Shown in pieces: positions 24,901-35,837 of a stretch of 64,000 bases of DNA; position 1 is the first letter of the stretch; the number at the start of each line of letters is the position of its first letter. Source of the stretch: Pratylenchus scribneri (taxonomy: Eukaryota; Nematoda; Chromadorea; Rhabditida; Pratylenchidae); contig JAQSEB010000110.1 in assembly GCA_030063045.1 (NCBI GenBank), forward strand, positions 1 through 64,000, read 5' to 3'. The notes under the pieces are model-generated. The model worked only from the letters and a program-made list of their open reading frames with translations, had not been told where the DNA came from and did not search any database. A program made the position numbers and the translations under genes.

Positions 24901-27618
24901 TCAAAAACTACTTTTACTGTAAAAAAACTATTTCACATGAAAAATGCTCTAATTAAATGAATTAAATTAAAAATTTTACAGGCAATCCAACGTATTATCA
25001 AGGCTAGAGAACAAAATGGAAAAGAAAATGGATCAACCACAATTGGCATTGATCCTTCAAATGATTCGGATCTAAAAATTAGTTCAGCCGATTTTGAGTT
25101 GGCTTTTGAAAATGACATCAAACCGGTAAAATATAAATATTAATTTAATGAAATATAAATTTATTCATCCAGGCATTTGGCAAAGGCTCAATGGATGGAG
25201 CACAATTGAATGCAATTCTTTGCCGCGAGCCAATTTTATGGTCTCCCAAAATTGTAAAATTGCTTGAAAAAGGAGCAAATTTAGTGGAGAAATTGCAGAA
25301 CAGTAATGTAAGGTAGGTAGAAAAATTAAATAGAAATACATTAATTTTCCGTAAATGTTAGAATTCCGGAATAAACATTTTATGCAAAGTAAAAATTCCA
25401 GAATAATAATTATTTTCCGAAATTATCGGAATAATTATTTTCCGGAAAATTTTAAATGGCAAAATAATAATTATTTTCCAGATGAATTTTAATTCCTGAA
25501 TAAATATTTTTAAGTAAAATTTAAATTCCGAAAATGGAAAATATTTTTCAGAAAAATTTAAATTAAATAAAAAATATTTTCCGGGGTAAAGATATTTTTA
25601 TGAAAATTTGCATTCAGAAACAACTATTTTCTGGAATAAATAAAAAATTAAATAATTTTTTTTTATTCATTATTTTTCAGTGCCATTGGTCAATCTCGTT
25701 TCCTCTTATTAAATGGTCCAATGCAATCTGGCAAGACATTTTTGGCCACAACAATTGCTCATCGAGCCGGAATTCCATATGTAAAATTATAATTATAATA
25801 AAATGTTTTTAAATTTTTACATATAATTATTTGCTAATTTTATTAATTTTTTCTCCAATAGATCCGCATTATCACTGCAGATTCAATGTTAACTTCTTCG
25901 AATATGCAAGAGAAAACGCCAACCGGCTTACTTGACGAAATTATTTTTGATTGTGAAAACACCGATTTTGCGTGTATTATTTTTGATGAATTGGAGCAGA
26001 TCATAGGCAGAAATATTTAAATATTTATTTATCTTTGTAAATATTCCTTCCAGGCTACAATGAAGTCAATGGGCATGGAAATTGGCGACACACAATTCTC
26101 CAAAAATTGGCAATTATTTTTAATCGACAGCCTAAAAAGGTATAAAAATTTAATTTAAATTATATTTTTTGCGCATAATTTTTCTAATATTTTATTTTAG
26201 TATAATAATATTTTTATAATTTATAATTTTTCCGATACTCTAATTTCTAAATTATTTTAAATTTTGGCAATAGGAAAATTGCAAAATTTTTTTTCATTTA
26301 AATAGAAAAGTCATCTATTAATAAAAAAGATTTTAAATAAAAATCTTGAAATAAAGGTTTATTTATTCAAAAAATAAAAAATATTCTATCAGAAAATAAA
26401 AATTTTTTTCTCCAATATTTCTTTTTTCGTAGACCATAATAATAAATAGGGTATTAAAAAAATTATTCTGTTCCTTTCTTTAGAAACCATTTTCAATCTT
26501 TAAAAATATTAAAAAAAAATATTAATAAAATAATAATTATTATAATTTGTCAAAATAAATAAATTTATAAAATTTAAAAATTTTCTTAATTTATCATAAT
26601 TGAAAAAAATTATATAAACTCCAGGGAAAACGCCTCCTTTTATTGGCCACAAGTTGTGAAGGGCCAGAATGGTTTGAACAAATGCAATTGCCATTTTGCC
26701 TTCAAAATCGCATTGAATTACCGGGGATTGCCAAATTCGAGGATATAATCAATTTTTTGGGTGCAGCCACAAAAAATGGAGAGAACAATGAAAAAACAAT
26801 GGAAAATGGGACAGTGGAAAATTTATTCACAAAATCCGAGTTGGATTTAATTACAAAGGAAATTGGGCCAAAGTTGGATGGGGGCCGACAAATGATGCCA
26901 ACAATCAAAGATTTGGTGGAATTAATTGAATGGGTCTGTGAGTTTAATGAAAATAATGTAAAATGAGAGAATTTTAGGGATAAAAAAATTTATAAAAATT
27001 TCAAGCAAATTTTTTTTAAAGATTTTTACGAATTTCATCAATATTTATTTTACTTCTAAAAGGAACTGATTTTTAGGATTTGCTCTGATTTTTATATTTG
27101 AAAAGAAAAGAAAAGTACATAATTAATATTTTTAAGCCATTTATTTCATATTTTTGATTTAAATTTTTTGAACCTATTTTAACTATTTCTGCACTTTTTT
27201 AATTGAAAATGTTATTATAAAAATGCTATAAATAACCTATTTTGAAATTCCAATACTTAAATTCCATAAAAACCTTGATAAATAAAACGACTTTTTTGTG
27301 GATATTGCAACCTAAAACTCAGTGTCTTGTTTTTATTTATTAAACATTTAAATTTGCAAAATTTTTATTTATGATTTTTTTAAATTTTTGTAAAGAATGT
27401 TTTTAATTTTTTTTATTCAGTACTCTAATCAATGTAATGCCAATACAAGTGAAAATGCATTGACCATCAATGGTGAACAAGAATCAACAAATGCCGAACA
27501 AATTCTGATGCCATCTGCCTCATACGATAAATTCAAACAAAAGTTGGTAGAATTGATTGAGCAAAAACGTGGTTCTGTCGATACAAATTTCAAAGCACAT
27601 TTAAGCATGTATCGTTGA
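15981..27618 (+). CDS. nsf: NSF-type AAA ATPase with duplicated N-domain region
   Basis: Homologue of N-ethylmaleimide-sensitive factor, the cytosolic ATPase that disassembles SNARE complexes with alpha-SNAP. Exons: 15981-16013, 16241-16449, 16778-16934, 17041-17159, 17861-18057, 18195-18307, 18410-18567, 18732-18926, 19830-19922, 20003-20075, 20124-20258, 20309-20400, 20758-20855, 20907-21085, 21532-21713, 21760-21925, 22622-22743, 22786-22927, 23592-23750, 24320-24387, 24437-24545, 24982-25125, 25173-25312, 25681-25780, 25862-26006, 26054-26139, 26625-26933, 27421-27618. The total is 3921 nt, about 1306 aa, in frame. D1 has Walker A GPPGTGKT (742-749), Walker B IIVDE (about 807-811), sensor GMTN and LLRPGRLE. 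It also has the NSF signature [15 protein letters not shown] and the linker FENDIKPAFG. D2 has GPMQSGKT (1040-1047) and CIIFDE (1099-1104). NSF is normally about 750 aa. The excess is N-terminal: about 690 residues precede D1, apparently two N-like modules. The intron after 26006 is GC-AG. Several introns hold MITEs. Confidence 0.92.
17279..17533 (-). CDS. Possible nested secreted peptide, 84 aa
   Basis: A single-exon frame antisense within the 701-nt intron 4 of the NSF-like gene. The ATG at 17533 opens a strong signal peptide ([18 protein letters not shown]), followed by a basic, Pro/Gly-containing tail with two cysteines that ends GGRIF. About 30 nt 5' of the ATG is ATTTCAG followed by GG, which would serve as a 3' splice or spliced-leader acceptor. 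Base composition is richer in G+C than the surrounding intron, arguing against chance. No family is recognised. It could also be an exon of a gene relic. Confidence 0.5.
   Translation of the reverse strand: MRSITLWLLVVYFFPFLLSINNSAKKFPLSIYTRFKSAVNGVPFSELPKIGIPLFRKVGQKCHKSTPGEALLGNALCGVGGRIF
19161..19684. mobile_element. Inverted-repeat element in NSF intron 8
   Basis: TACTTATGTACTTTGGGTCC at 19161 is mirrored at 19645-19684, and both arms continue with (A/T)-tracts and TTTTGGGTCGAA. No clear target duplication. Its interior (GGGTCC/GGCCCC, GCCGAAAAATTTTTGA, AAAAAAGTTATG) resembles the interior of the element at 59595-60238 although the termini differ. No coding capacity. Confidence 0.8.
21205..21475. 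repeat. Weak inverted repeat in NSF intron 14
   Basis: TTTGACAATGTTTAGATTTAA near 21212 is imperfectly mirrored by TTTAATTGTCTAGGACAAAC near 21375-21395. Between them are ATGTCGAGACATGTCGATTGG and AAACGGTTTAATA words like those in other elements here. Probably a decayed MITE. Confidence 0.4.
21998..22315. mobile_element. Inverted-repeat MITE in NSF intron 16
   Basis: The arm CAAGGATTGAACCAATTTTA with ATGATTTTTCTAT(T/C)AAATTA (about 22026-22066) faces an inverted, diverged copy at about 22230-22315 (GGTTCAGTCCTTGATGAATT). The outer parts read CAATTTGACGC and GCGCCAAGTT-like. A related element lies at about 34165-34480 in an intron of an F-box-like gene. No duplication identified. Confidence 0.6.
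23838..24212. mobile_element. Decayed inverted-repeat element in NSF intron 19
   Basis: The central arms AAGAAATTTCAATTTC (about 23960) and GAAATTGAAATTTCTT (about 24077) are perfect mirror images. Weaker mirrored similarity extends outward, with AGCATAGTC facing GACATAGCA-type words and GGAATTAGC against GGAATGAG. The core recalls the arms of the element at 40525-40938. Boundaries are approximate. Confidence 0.55.
24636..24917. mobile_element. Inverted-repeat element in NSF intron 21
   Basis: AAAGTAGATTCTAACTTTTA on the left is mirrored imperfectly by the complement of the right end (AAAAGTAGTTTTTGATTTC). Both arms contain GTAGATCTCATC or TAGATCTCATCGAGATG, a core shared with other elements in this window. 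No coding capacity. Boundaries are approximate. Confidence 0.6.
25365..25625. repeat. Short palindromic repeats in NSF intron 23
   Basis: Irregularly spaced copies of AATTCCGGAATAA, AATTATTTTCCGGAA and related half-palindromes, at least eight within 260 bp. No terminal structure or coding capacity. Confidence 0.6.
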
Positions 27619-28010
27619 ATTCACAATAAGGGATTTTTCCACATTTATTTATATAATCTTTTTATTTGCAATTAATTTTTATTCTTATTTTACTAAAATT
27701 GCGAATATTTTATTTTGATAAAATTCATGAGAATGGTCAAAATTCCTTAAATTCATTAATTTATGATGAATAGAGATTACAATTCTCTCTTCTTTTCCCT
27801 TTAGCAATTTCGCTACATATATTTCCCTCGGCAACAAAATTCCCTATAGCGAAAAAAGAAGAAGCCAGCTAAAAGCAGCAGCAGAAGAAAGAAACCCCAT
27901 CAAAACAACTTCCATTGATTTTCCTTCTTTTGGCCACTGTTGACAGCAATAGGCGACCCTCTCATTGCCATCCTCATCAAACAACATTTTTGGACAAAAT
28001 TCTCTTAAAA
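27619..28010. other. Spacer after the NSF-like gene
   Basis: Holds the presumed 3' UTR of the NSF-like gene and a less A+T-rich segment at 27790-28010, which resembles the leader of the F-box-like genes (CTTCCATTGATTTTCCTTCT recalls the leaders near 30520 and 33460). No gene is called. Confidence 0.45.
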
Positions 28011-28303
28011 ATGAATATTAATTTCATTGTTCTTCAATTCGTCAAAATTTTTGAATTTTTGTGCTGTATTCCATTTATCCTCGCATATTTTCTACATAAA
28101 AAGTCGGATAATATTCCTTTGTCGCCTTCTTGCTCAAACCCAAAAATGTCGTCGTTGTTCATTTTCCATTGGAAATATTTGCCGAAATTATGGAATTTGC
28201 CAACATTGAGGATCTGAATCAAAGAATGGTGTTCGTTTCACGAAATTTTGCCCTTCTTGCATTCCCAATACTCCGGCGTCGATTTGCCGTAAGATTTATT
28301 TGA
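28011..28303 (+). pseudogene. F-box-like exon 1 relic, frameshifted
   Basis: The stretch from about 28140 to the stop at 28301-28303 encodes an F-box-like motif: HFPLEIFAEIMEF, then DLNQRMVFVS, then LRRRFAV. It closely matches exon 1 of the genes at 30608 and 33548. The leader beginning ATG at 28011 is in a different frame, and the F-box frame is closed upstream by a TAA, so at least one frameshift separates them. The later exons are absent. I read it as a truncated, inactive paralogue. Confidence 0.7.
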
Positions 28304-28762
28304 AAATCAATTTAAAATCCCATTTTTTCAATCTCACAGTCCATCTCCCATCCCATATTTTTTTGACTTCATTCCTATCAATTTTTATTTTTGCAAGATC
28401 CAGGGATTTTTCCTTTTTCTTATTATGCACTTTTTATTTTCACATAAAAGAGTTTAAATAAAATTCAATTTAAATTAATGCATAATTATATTATACTTGA
28501 ATATAAAATATGTGTAAATTCTGAAAACTTTTTGATTAACGTTTCTTGTCACTATTACAAGTTTTTCTAATAATTGTTTTCAATATTGTAATTTTACTAG
28601 AAAATCAAATTTAATTGAAGCTTTATACACAATGAATTGAAAAGCAAAATCATACATAATATAACATGGAAAGAATAATATCAAAAATAAATTTTGGATG
28701 AATAATTAGGCGGTACACGAAAATTTTTGATGGATTAAGGCTAATAATGTTGTTTGTGATAA

Positions 28763-29421
28763 CCTTTTTTCTCCCCAAAAAAAACTTTTTTTCCTCCAAA
28801 AAAATCTTTTTTACCCCAAAAACTTTTTTTCCCCCAAAAAACACTTTTTTACCCCCAATACCTCTTTTTCCCCCAGAAAAATCTTTTTTTACCCCCAATA
28901 AACCCAAAAGTGAAAATTTTTTAAATCTTTTTTATAAAATCATAAAAATGAAGAAATGCAACCTATTTAACATGTTCCAATGCGCGAAAAAAAATAAATT
29001 TTTTATTCAAAATATGTTTTTCGGCTAATAAATTTTATGTTAAGGATCCGGATATGGTTTTTTGAACTAAGGCTTAGGGGCTAGGGGTTTAGGGTTAGGG
29101 TCGGAGGATGGGTTCTAGGGGCTAGGGACTTGGTTTTGGGTCGGAGCATGGGTTTTAGGGGCTAAGGGCTATGGTTAAGGTACATAAATTTAAGGCTTTG
29201 TTAAAAATTATTCAAAGCTAAATTTATAATGCCAAAAGAAATTTGTATGATAATTCACATTTAATTTCATTTATTTTTATGATTTTATAAAAAAATATTA
29301 AAAAATTTTAACTTTTGGGTTTATTGGGGGTAAAAAAGATTTTACTGGGGAAAAAAGAGTTATTGGGGGTAAAAAAGTGTTTTTTGGGGAAAAAAAGTTT
29401 TTTTTGGGGGGAAAAAAATAG
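28763..29421. mobile_element. Foldback element with C-rich/G-rich array termini
   Basis: The left arm (28763-28905) is a series of about 16-20-bp units such as TTTTTTACCCCCAATAA and TTTTTTCCCCCAAAAA. The right arm (29310-29421) is the inverted series, GGGGGTAAAAAAG and so on, and the inner junction CCCAAAAGT...ACTTTTGGG is mirrored exactly. The centre (29060-29190) is a degenerate TTAGGG/GGGGCTAGGG-type tract. No duplication found. It separates two inverted F-box relics. Confidence 0.8.
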
Positions 29422-29969
29422 CATGTATATTGTTTCCTGCAGGATAATAAATTTTGATTCCTTTTTCTCTCAATTTATTAGTCCGGCGGCCCAGCAAAAA
29501 CTCGGCGTTTTTCGGATTTTTATGAGCCCGGAACGAGGCACATTTTAAAACACAACCGGACCCGTAAGCCGGCCCGATAATTTTTTCGTAATTTTCCGAA
29601 AACCAGCCAAAACTGGCTCTTTTTTGCCTTTTAATTAATTTAATTTATTTTCATTAATTATTATCATTATTATTGTTTTTATTTTAATTAAGAGAGGATT
29701 TTTAGATTTTGCTTTATTTTTTATATTGAAGAGAAAATTATATAAATAATTTTTTGGGAAGTTATTTCATGTTTTGGTCTGATTTTTGACCTAATTTTAC
29801 TTATTTTGGCACTTTTTTCGAGAAAAATTTTATTAAAAAAATGCAATAAAAACCCAAAAAATCATCTATTTTTTAAAGGTTTCCGAAATTAATTTTGGCA
29901 AATATCATATAAATAATAAATAGGTAGTTTCGCGTTTTTTCAATCAAAAAATTTGTCCTCTATCACTAA

Positions 29970-30275
29970 TTATAATTTCAAAATAAATCTTACAGCAAAT
30001 CGGTGTCGAAGTATTGGGAAAGCAAGGAGGGCGAAATTGCATGAAACGAACACCATTCTTTGGTTCAGGTCACCAATGCTGCCAAATTCCATAATTTCGG
30101 CGAATGTTTCCAATGGCAAATGGACGATGACATTTTTTGACTTTTTGCAAGTTGGTGGCAAAGGAACAACAACATCCACCTTTTTATTTAAAAAAGATGG
30201 GAGGAAGAATGGAAAAATGTTTCGGCACAAAAATTCATAAACTTTGATCGATTGACGAATGAAATTATTATTCAT
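29970..30275 (-). pseudogene. F-box-like exon 1 relic, inverted
   Basis: A 101-codon frame from the ATG at 30275 encodes a hydrophobic/basic leader, then HLPLETFAEIMEFGS, DLNQRMVFVSCNF and LRHRFAV. This is the same motif order as exon 1 of the full genes and nearly the same F-box sequence as the plus-strand relic at 28140-28303. It reads through the usual splice donor into a stop. No exon 2-4 homologues follow on this strand, so I treat it as a truncated copy. Its 5' side overlaps the start of the duplicated block shared with 33092-33811. Confidence 0.65.
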
Positions 30276-30871
30276 TTTTATTTTTTCAAGAGGAATTGTC
30301 TGAAAAATATTTTTTTAAAAAAACCATTAAAAATGATGGAAATTGGCAAAAAAAGGAGGAAAATTATTGAGAAGAATATGCATTACTTTTTTGACCGTTT
30401 GCTGCTTGTTTCCCTGCTGTGGTCTGCGCTTGACTTGTCTTGGCTATTGGCTTCTATTTTCACTGTCTAGCTTATTGAATAAAAATAGAACAAAGACCAC
30501 ACACCCCCTCGAGGGGCAAACTGAAGTCCATTGATTTTTCCTTTTGCCATTCATTTTCGGCTCCCTTTTTCATATTCCCATTCTCAATTCTAGCTATGTG
30601 GAACAAAATGAAAATTTATTTTATTCAACTGGTCAAATTGGCCAAACTCATCATTAGAGCAATTTTCATGATTATTATCTTCACAAAAATTTCGCTTTTT
30701 AACCAATGGCCCAAAAAAATTCAACGACCTAAAATTTCGGTGAATTTGCCTTTGGAAACATTCGCTGAAATTTTTGAATTCGCCGATACGGAAGACCTAA
30801 ATCAACGCATCATTTTTGTGTCCCACGCTTTTGCAGTATTTTCTCTTCCAATTCTTCGTCGTCGATTTGCT
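30155..30871 (+). repeat. Duplicated block, copy 1 (leader plus F-box exon 1)
   Basis: This segment is repeated in direct orientation at 33092-33811 with only scattered substitutions and small indels, one of them a 3-nt insertion (AAC) near 33289. The block covers the 5' flanking sequence and exon 1 of each F-box-like gene, so it marks a recent tandem duplication of about 2.94 kb spacing. Confidence 0.9.
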
Positions 30872-32213
30872 GTAATTGTTTGAAAATAAAAATAATTAAT
30901 AATAATTAATTTAATCCAATTTTTATTTTCTCGTGAAAATTCAAAAAAAATCTAATTTTTATTCATGGAAAATCAAAGAAAATTAAAATTTTTATTAATT
31001 CAAAATAAAATTAAAGATACGAAAGTCAGCATGGGAAAGAGACTTTGAGAATCCAGAAAATTCGAAAGAGATGCTTTTCCATTCGAACCAATTCTCAATG
31101 ACGATGAGATGGGCAGAAATTTACAATTCGAATTCTCCCTATTTGACTGGAACAATAATGGTAAGCTTCTGGCTGATCAAGGGTTGCCCTCAAAGTCGGT
31201 CTTAAACTGAGATTTTCGCAATATTCTTTTTTTGATTCAATAAAAAAGTTCGATTTTCTGTTTCGATTTTTACTATTTTCGATTAATTTCAATAAAAATT
31301 CCCAATTTTCGTTCTAAATTTTCTGAAACGGAAACCAAACATAAGCAACCCTACTTCGCTCCATAAATATAATTCCACCTGATTTTTTTGTTTCGATTAA
31401 AAAAACAGGTTAAGGCACTTAATCAACACGGAAGTGATCTTTTGTTCCGTTACAAAATTAACCTTATTCGTTGGTGTGCAAATGCAGATGAACAAACTAT
31501 GGAAGAGGAAAATTGGAAAAGTGAATATTCATATTTGTCTACAGCAAACATTGATGGGAATATTCAAATTTATTACTTTGGTTTCAAAGTTCCTGTGGAT
31601 GTGCGCGAGGTAAAGATAAAGAGAAAAAAAGAAAAATCCAATATTGGATTTTGATTAAAACTTAAAAGCATATCAATTTTTCCTGCTTTGTTTGTAATTA
31701 AACTTTTTTTAATAGATTATAATTTTTATTTTTAATTATGATTTGATTTTATGAATTTCGCCTTTTGGCTTGATGAGTCTTTTAGGAATGTTTCATAGTA
31801 ATATTTTATACCTAGAAAAAATTTAAATCCTCTCTCCCGCTAATAAGCTATTTTTAGAAAATATTTAATTTGCCTAAATAAATTAAAAATGCCAAAAATT
31901 CTGGGTTAGGTTTATACAAAAATAGTAATCAATCCAAACCATAAAATTGTATACTAAACTAATCGATGCTCTTTGACTAGTTTTATCGATTGGATATACT
32001 GTTTCAAATAGAAAAATTATTGAATAAATTAAATATTAGTCATTATCATTATTAAATTAATTAAACAATTTTTTATAGGGCGCTAAATTGTGTTTTAAAT
32101 TGCATTATACTAATCCGATAATAATCGATGATGGTTTCTACGAATATGGACATCATAAGGCCTTCAACGAAATATACACATTTACTGCTAAAAGAAACAA
32201 AAAGATATCTTAA
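30608..32213 (+). CDS. F-box-like protein, copy B
   Basis: Exons 30608-30871, 31017-31160, 31409-31609 and 32079-32213 give about 247 aa. Residues about 1-40 are hydrophobic and basic. About 40-88 form an F-box-like motif (LPLETFAEIFEF, DLNQRIIFVSHAF, LRRRFA). F-boxes bind Skp1 and recruit substrates to SCF ubiquitin ligases; that role is inferred. The rest is a family-specific domain shared exon by exon with the copy at 33548. I chose the ATG at 30608, not the one at 30596, because the paralogue has CTG there. Relative to that paralogue one base is missing near 32202. The frame therefore ends early at TAA, whereas a shifted frame would continue with FWKYIQQIW, matching the paralogue's FWRHLQQI. 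The intron at 31161-31408 contains short hAT-like AGGGTTGC words in inverted orientation. Confidence 0.75.
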
Positions 32214-33091
32214 ACAAATTTTGGAAATATATTCAACAAATTTGGCGTGAAAATTATAATCATAATGATTGACCAAAAAAACACAAAATTAAAAGTTTCT
32301 CATTCATTTTTATTAAATTCCAATTACTCTTCTTTTTTCAATATAAATCAAATGGTAGAAACCTATTAAATGACCAAGAATTGTACATTTTTCAATTTCA
32401 AATTCTCTTTTTTTTACTTTTTTCTCAGATTCCATCGATTATCATGTATTTTTTGCTTAATTCCACTTAATTTTATTAACAAGTCAATCCAGGTTCACTT
32501 TAATTATCATTTCTCAATATTTTGAATAAAATTCATTTTACATAGTAAAAGAATAAAAACTACTACTCATTTCACATAAATTTATTTTAAAAATAATTAT
32601 AACATTCTTGATTGTTTCTATTTATAAAATTGTTTTTAACAAATAAATTAATTATTTCCTAGTTATTTAAATATTTCTAAAATAAATAATTTTTGCAAAA
32701 ATGCAAATTACTTTTTATTTTTTAAGAAAATTAATTTTATTTGTAATTTTAAAATAGGTAGATAATTAAAAATTAAAAGTCATAATAAAACATGAAAAGA
32801 TCGCTAATGATTCATAAATTAAAATAACATAAAAAAGTATTGAATGAATTTTTGAGGTATAATTTCGTATAATTAATAAAGAATGAATTTTGTATGGATT
32901 AAAGTCGAGAGAATTTTAAATTCATTTCCTCGGTATGTAAATAGAGGAAAATTCAATAAAATATAAAAATTAATAAAGCACAATTAAATAAAATTAAAAT
33001 AGTCAAATAAAAACTGAACTCATAATTCGGACTCATTTCAAACATTCGTCCTAATTGTAAGGGCAATATAAAATTTGAGCCTCTTTTAGCC
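32214..33091. other. Spacer between F-box-like copies
   Basis: A+T-rich. The first 200 bp (about 32257-32418) recur at 63039-63208 and are probably 3' UTR of this gene family. I see no gene in the rest. Confidence 0.6.
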
Positions 33092-33811
33092 GTGGCAAAG
33101 GAACAACAACATCCACCTTTTTATTTAGAAAAGATTGGAGGAAGAATGGAAAAATATTTCGGCACAAAAATTCAAAAATTTTGACCAATTGGCGAATAAT
33201 GAAATTATTATTCATTTTTATTTTTTCAAGAGGAATTGTCTGAAAAATATTTTTTTAAAAAAACCATTAAAAATGATGGAAATTGGCAACAAAAAAAGGA
33301 GGAAAATTATTAAGAAGAATATGCATTACTTTTTTGACCGTTTGCTGCTTGTTTCCCTACTGTGGTCTACGCTTGACTTGTCTTGGCTATTGGCTTCTAT
33401 TTTCACTGTCTAGCTTATGAATAAAAATAGAACAAAGACCACACACCCTCGAGGGGCAAACTGAAGTCCATTGATTTTTCCTTTTGCCATTCATTTTCGG
33501 CTCCCTTATTCAAATTCCCATTTCCAATTCAAGCTCTGTGGAACAAAATGAAAATTTATTTTATTCAATTGGCCAAATTGGCAAAATTCATCATCAGAGC
33601 AATTTTCATGATTATTATATTCCCAAAAATTTCGCTTTTTAACCAATGGCCCAAAAAAATTCAACGACCTAAAATTTCGGTGAATTTGCCTTTGGAAACA
33701 TTCGCTGAAATTTTTGAATTCGCCGATACGGAAGATCTAAATCAACGAATCATTTTTGTTTCCCACGCCTTTGCAGTATTATCATTTCCAATCCTTCGTC
33801 GTCGATTTGCT
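33092..33811 (+). repeat. Duplicated block, copy 2
   Basis: Direct duplicate of 30155-30871; see that entry. It carries the 5' flank and exon 1 of the second F-box-like gene. Confidence 0.9.
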
Positions 33812-35563
33812 GTAATATTTTGCTGTAACTTACTAATAATTCGACAATATTCTCTAGTACAAAAATCAATAAAATTAATCTAATTTTTATTCTCTGTAAA
33901 TAAAATCATTATTAAGGTACGCAAATCAGCATGGGAAAAATTCTTCGAAAATGCACGAGATTCAAAACTGGAAGAATTGCTTTACAATTTAAACCAATTC
34001 CAATTGCTCCTCAATTCAGCATTTATTGAAAATTCGAATTGTCCCTATCTACATGGAAGAATTTTGGTAAATATTAAATTTTTAGACTTGTTAATATTTG
34101 AGATCGAAACATTCTTGGCGAGAATCTAAACAAAGCATAATGATGGTGATAAGTCCAATCTATGCCAATTTGGCGTTTATTGCAATAACTCATAAGGATT
34201 GAACCAATTTTAATGATTTTCGTATCAAATTATAGAGCTATCTGGAATATTTATTTTAATTAAATTAATTCAGAATTGATGAAGTTGTGTGCAAAAAAAG
34301 TCATTCAAATTACCCTTATTATTATTAGTGAAATATTTAGTGGTTCTATGGGCATAACTCTTAAAATTGGGAATCAATTTATAAATTAATATTTTCTTCT
34401 TTAATTTATTATAAAAATCATAATTCAATCCTTAATAGATTATTGTAGATGGCGTCATTTGGGCTGCCTTTAATGATTTTTTTATCAATTAAATCTCTCG
34501 TTAATTATTTTTTTGCCATTTATTAGCTAAAATTTACTATTACTATTTCTTCTAATTGAAATAATCCAATTTGTCAAAAACAAAATGAAAAATTTTACTC
34601 TTAAAAATATACATTTTTGATAACTCTTTAAAAAATCCATTCAAAAATCTTATTTTAAGCCTACTCTATATTTTACCATTAAAATTGCTCATAAAAATTC
34701 GGCTAAAAAATTTTATTAAAAATACATTAAATATTGATTATATTTAAATGTAGGTCAAAACAAATCCAGAATATTCGAGTTCGCAGAGGAGAATACTAAT
34801 GCACCAAATAGAAACAAGAACTCATCCTTTTGTAGACGAATCCCAATTGTTCTTGGACAAAATTTACATTTATTGGCGCGCAAATGTAGAAAATGAAGGA
34901 GAGGAAAATTGGAATACTGAAGAAGCTTATTTTACGATGGAAAGAATTATCATTGATTGGTGGAATATTCAAATTTACAACTTCCGTTTCAGAGTTCCCG
35001 TGGATGTGCGAGAGGTAAAGAAGAGCATAAAATAAGCATAAAAATTTTTTATCAATTATTTAATAATATAAAAATTAATTGGATTTAGAATTTAGAGTAA
35101 TCGATTTATGTGATTAATTCTTCATGGTTAGAAAAAATTACTAAGTATAATCTTCAATTTATTATCAAAATCATCAAAAATTATTTGAATTTTTATTAAT
35201 TATGCCAGATTGAGTTCATTTATTAGGCTGGGACCTTTTTGGATTGCTAATAATTGCTTTAGTATATTTAACTCCTCCCAGCACAATAAATATTAAAAAT
35301 GTACATTTAATTAGGAAATTGAATGTTCTAATTCGAAATTTAATAAAAATAAAATAATTTAATTATTAGAATTAATTTTTAAAAATTTTTAATAGGGCGC
35401 TAAATTGTATTTTAAATTGCATTATATGGCTGATCCAATAATAATCGACGGGCATTTCTACGGGTATAAACATGAGGCGGTCAGCGAAATCTACACATTT
35501 ACGGTCAAAAGGCGGCGAGAAAATATTTTAATGAAATTTTGGAGACATCTTCAACAAATTTGA
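33548..35563 (+). CDS. F-box-like protein, copy A (full length)
   Basis: Exons 33548-33811, 33917-34066, 34754-35014 and 35396-35563 total 843 nt, about 280 aa. An N-terminal hydrophobic/basic stretch precedes an F-box-like motif (LPLETFAEIFEF, DLNQRIIFVSHAF, LRRRFA). The C-terminal region has conserved words RKSAWE, RVPVDVRE, GAKLYFKLHY and SEIYTFTVK, found in all full family members here. No other domain is recognised. Exon 1 is nearly identical to copy B, while exons 2-4 are clearly more diverged. That points to recent duplication or gene conversion limited to the 5' block. Intron 2 contains an inverted-repeat element. Confidence 0.8.
34165..34480. mobile_element. Inverted-repeat MITE in F-box gene intron 2
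   Basis: Contains AAGGATTGAACCAATTTTAA at about 34194 and an inverted diverged copy (TCATAATTCAATCCTTAATA) near 34428, with CCAATTTGGCGTTTATTG and the mirrored GATGGCGTCATTTGGG outside. Same family as 21998-22315. Boundaries are approximate. Confidence 0.6.
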
Positions 35564-35837
35564 CGAAGACAAAGAGAAGAGATTTTGCCATTAAACCAGA
35601 AATTTAATGAGTGAGCAAAAAGATCAAATTATAAAAATATTCTCATCAGTCTTTTATGTTAAATTCCTATTCACTCTTAATTTTTTATTTCCAATTCAAA
35701 TCATTTTGAAAACAAACTATCAAAAATACGCCACCATAATTAATATTTGCAATAAATTTTAAATCCCTTTTTGCTTTCATTCTCACAGTTTTTCTTCATC
35801 CAATATTTTTTTAAATTTTATTCCACTCAAAAAATAT
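35564..35837. other. A+T-rich spacer
   Basis: Presumed 3' UTR of the preceding F-box-like gene. Nothing else seen. Confidence 0.5.

Noticed and set aside
30252..30470. Frame conserved in both duplicated blocks upstream of the F-box genes (also 33135-33413)
   Set aside because: Conservation follows from the recent duplication of the whole block. The in-frame 3-nt indel is intriguing but one event is not evidence of selection, and the frame lacks a good ATG start.
31178..31353. AGGGTTGCC and GCAACCCTA inverted words in an F-box gene intron
   Set aside because: They look like hAT ends, but the flanks show no 8-bp duplication and the arms do not match beyond a few bases.
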